Source of the DNA: Crenobacter luteus
Lineage (GTDB): Bacteria > Pseudomonadota > Gammaproteobacteria > Burkholderiales > Chromobacteriaceae
DNA: 64,000 nt
Direction of reading: 5' to 3'
NCBI RefSeq assembly: GCF_004345725.1
Contig: NZ_SLXG01000011.1
Location: forward strand, 1 to 64,000
Below, piece by piece: positions 63,469 through 64,000 of the stretch. Below the pieces are notes generated by a model that saw nothing but the letters and a program-made list of their open reading frames with translations, made no database searches and had not been told where the DNA came from. The stretch's first letter is position 1, and each line of letters begins with the position of its first letter. The position numbers and the translations under genes were made by a program.

Positions 63469-63526
63469 CGCGATGCGCTCCTTCGGGTGAGCGGGCGTCG
63501 GCGACGCCCGGAATATGACAATAGAA

Positions 63527-64000
63527 TCACACCCGGTGCAAAATCAACTCGAGGACGACCTTGCTGCCGATATAGGCGAACAGCAGCAGCGCGAAGCTCG
63601 CCAGCGTCCAGCGCACCGCGAGCCGGCCGCGCCAGCCGTGACGGCGGCGGCCGACCAGCAGCGCGCCGAACAGCAGCCACGACAGCACGCCGAACACGAT
63701 CTTGTGGTTGACGACCGCCGCCACGCCGAACAACTGTTCGGAGAACAGCACGCCGCTGGCCAGCGACAGCGTCAGCAGCGCGAAACCCCAGCCTATCGCC
63801 TGGAACATCAGCTGCTCGAGGCTCAACAGCGGCGGCAGGTTGCGCATTGCCGGCGTGCGGCGCTTGGCGTGCAGCGCGCGCTCGAGCACCAGCATCAGCA
63901 GCGCCAGCAGCGCGCCGATCGCCAGCAGACTGTAGGCCAGCATCGAGACGATCAGGTGCAGCGCGAAGTCGGGCGTGTACAGCTGGTGCGGAATCGGCCG
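63527..64000 (-). CDS. Cytochrome c assembly / YpjD-like membrane protein, partial (5' end outside window)
   Basis: The frame is open to the window edge; 157 codons of C-terminal sequence are seen, beginning RPIPHQLYTPDFALHLIVSM. Five hydrophobic segments and the VVNHKIVFGVLSWLLFGALL stretch match the CcsA/HemX-like family, which usually has about 270 residues. It probably handles haem in cytochrome c biogenesis or related metabolism. It does not overlap the ComEA gene. Confidence 0.8.
   Translation of the reverse strand, partial: RPIPHQLYTPDFALHLIVSMLAYSLLAIGALLALLMLVLERALHAKRRTPAMRNLPPLLSLEQLMFQAIGWGFALLTLSLASGVLFSEQLFGVAAVVNHKIVFGVLSWLLFGALLVGRRRHGWRGRLAVRWTLASFALLLFAYIGSKVVLELILHRV

Overview
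The window is a high-GC (about two thirds, estimated by eye) betaproteobacterial chromosome segment, most likely Neisseriales and Chromobacteriaceae-like. This is inferred from gene order (rpsU-yqeY-dnaG-rpoD; gmk-rpoZ-spoT; rlmE-ftsH-folP-glmM; pilB-pilC-pilD-coaE-zapD-yacG), a neisserial-type porin and type IV pilus genes. The exact genus cannot be read from the sequence alone.

Layout. Positions 1-6.1 kb are an integrated mobile element. It starts with the end of an IS3-type insertion sequence. A minus-strand, mostly ATGA-overlapped operon follows, with small DNA-binding proteins, a TrbL/VirB6-type conjugation protein, an EexN-type lipoprotein and several unknowns. A tyrosine recombinase sits beside a tRNA-Ile(CAT) gene at 6.04-6.11 kb, and a second tRNA-Ile copy at 6.19-6.23 kb is broken after the anticodon stem. 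The core chromosome then runs from rpoD to the right edge: the macromolecular synthesis operon (6.3-10.8 kb), thiGS and spoT-rpoZ-gmk (10.9-15.1 kb), purine permease and apt (15.3-18.3 kb), assorted enzymes (18.3-22.5 kb), and a nine-gene operon ending in a CarH/LitR-type B12-dependent MerR photoreceptor (22.6-30.3 kb). Next come alr, glmM-folP-ftsH-rlmE (33.5-39.6 kb), carA-leuE-carB-greA (40.6-46.3 kb), an acyl-CoA dehydrogenase with etfAB and a MaoC hydratase (46.5-50.9 kb), murI, queG, tsaE and amiC (50.9-54.5 kb), type IV pilus assembly genes (56.2-60.1 kb), a porin, a photolyase, a ComEA-like protein and a partial cytochrome-assembly gene.

The most striking signal is a short repeat, consensus AGGTTGGCCGAG. 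I counted 12 exact copies, 19 copies of the 11-mer and at least 36 copies of the 10-mer GTTGGCCGAG on both strands. Nearly half of the 11-mers are intergenic, and three inverted pairs form hairpins, two of them clear terminators between convergent genes. Coding copies mostly read as R/G-L-A-E using TTG for Leu (and often AGG for Arg). The 10-mer is absent from the mobile element. This is how a DNA uptake sequence behaves, but the motif is none of the Neisseriaceae DUS dialects I know. The window also encodes type IV pilus assembly proteins and a ComEA-type DNA-binding protein.

A second theme is light and oxidative stress. The 22.6-30.3 kb operon (FAD oxidase, DUF1365, Cfa-like methyltransferase, chalcone isomerase-like protein, transporter, DUF3833, SDR, SnoaL-like) is preceded by a good sigma70 promoter abutting a perfect 17-bp palindrome of the kind bound by CarH-type repressors. 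A photolyase gene lies at 61.6 kb. The fatty-acid oxidation genes have a CAAAC-N4-GTTTG dyad in their promoter region, resembling PsrA-type operators.
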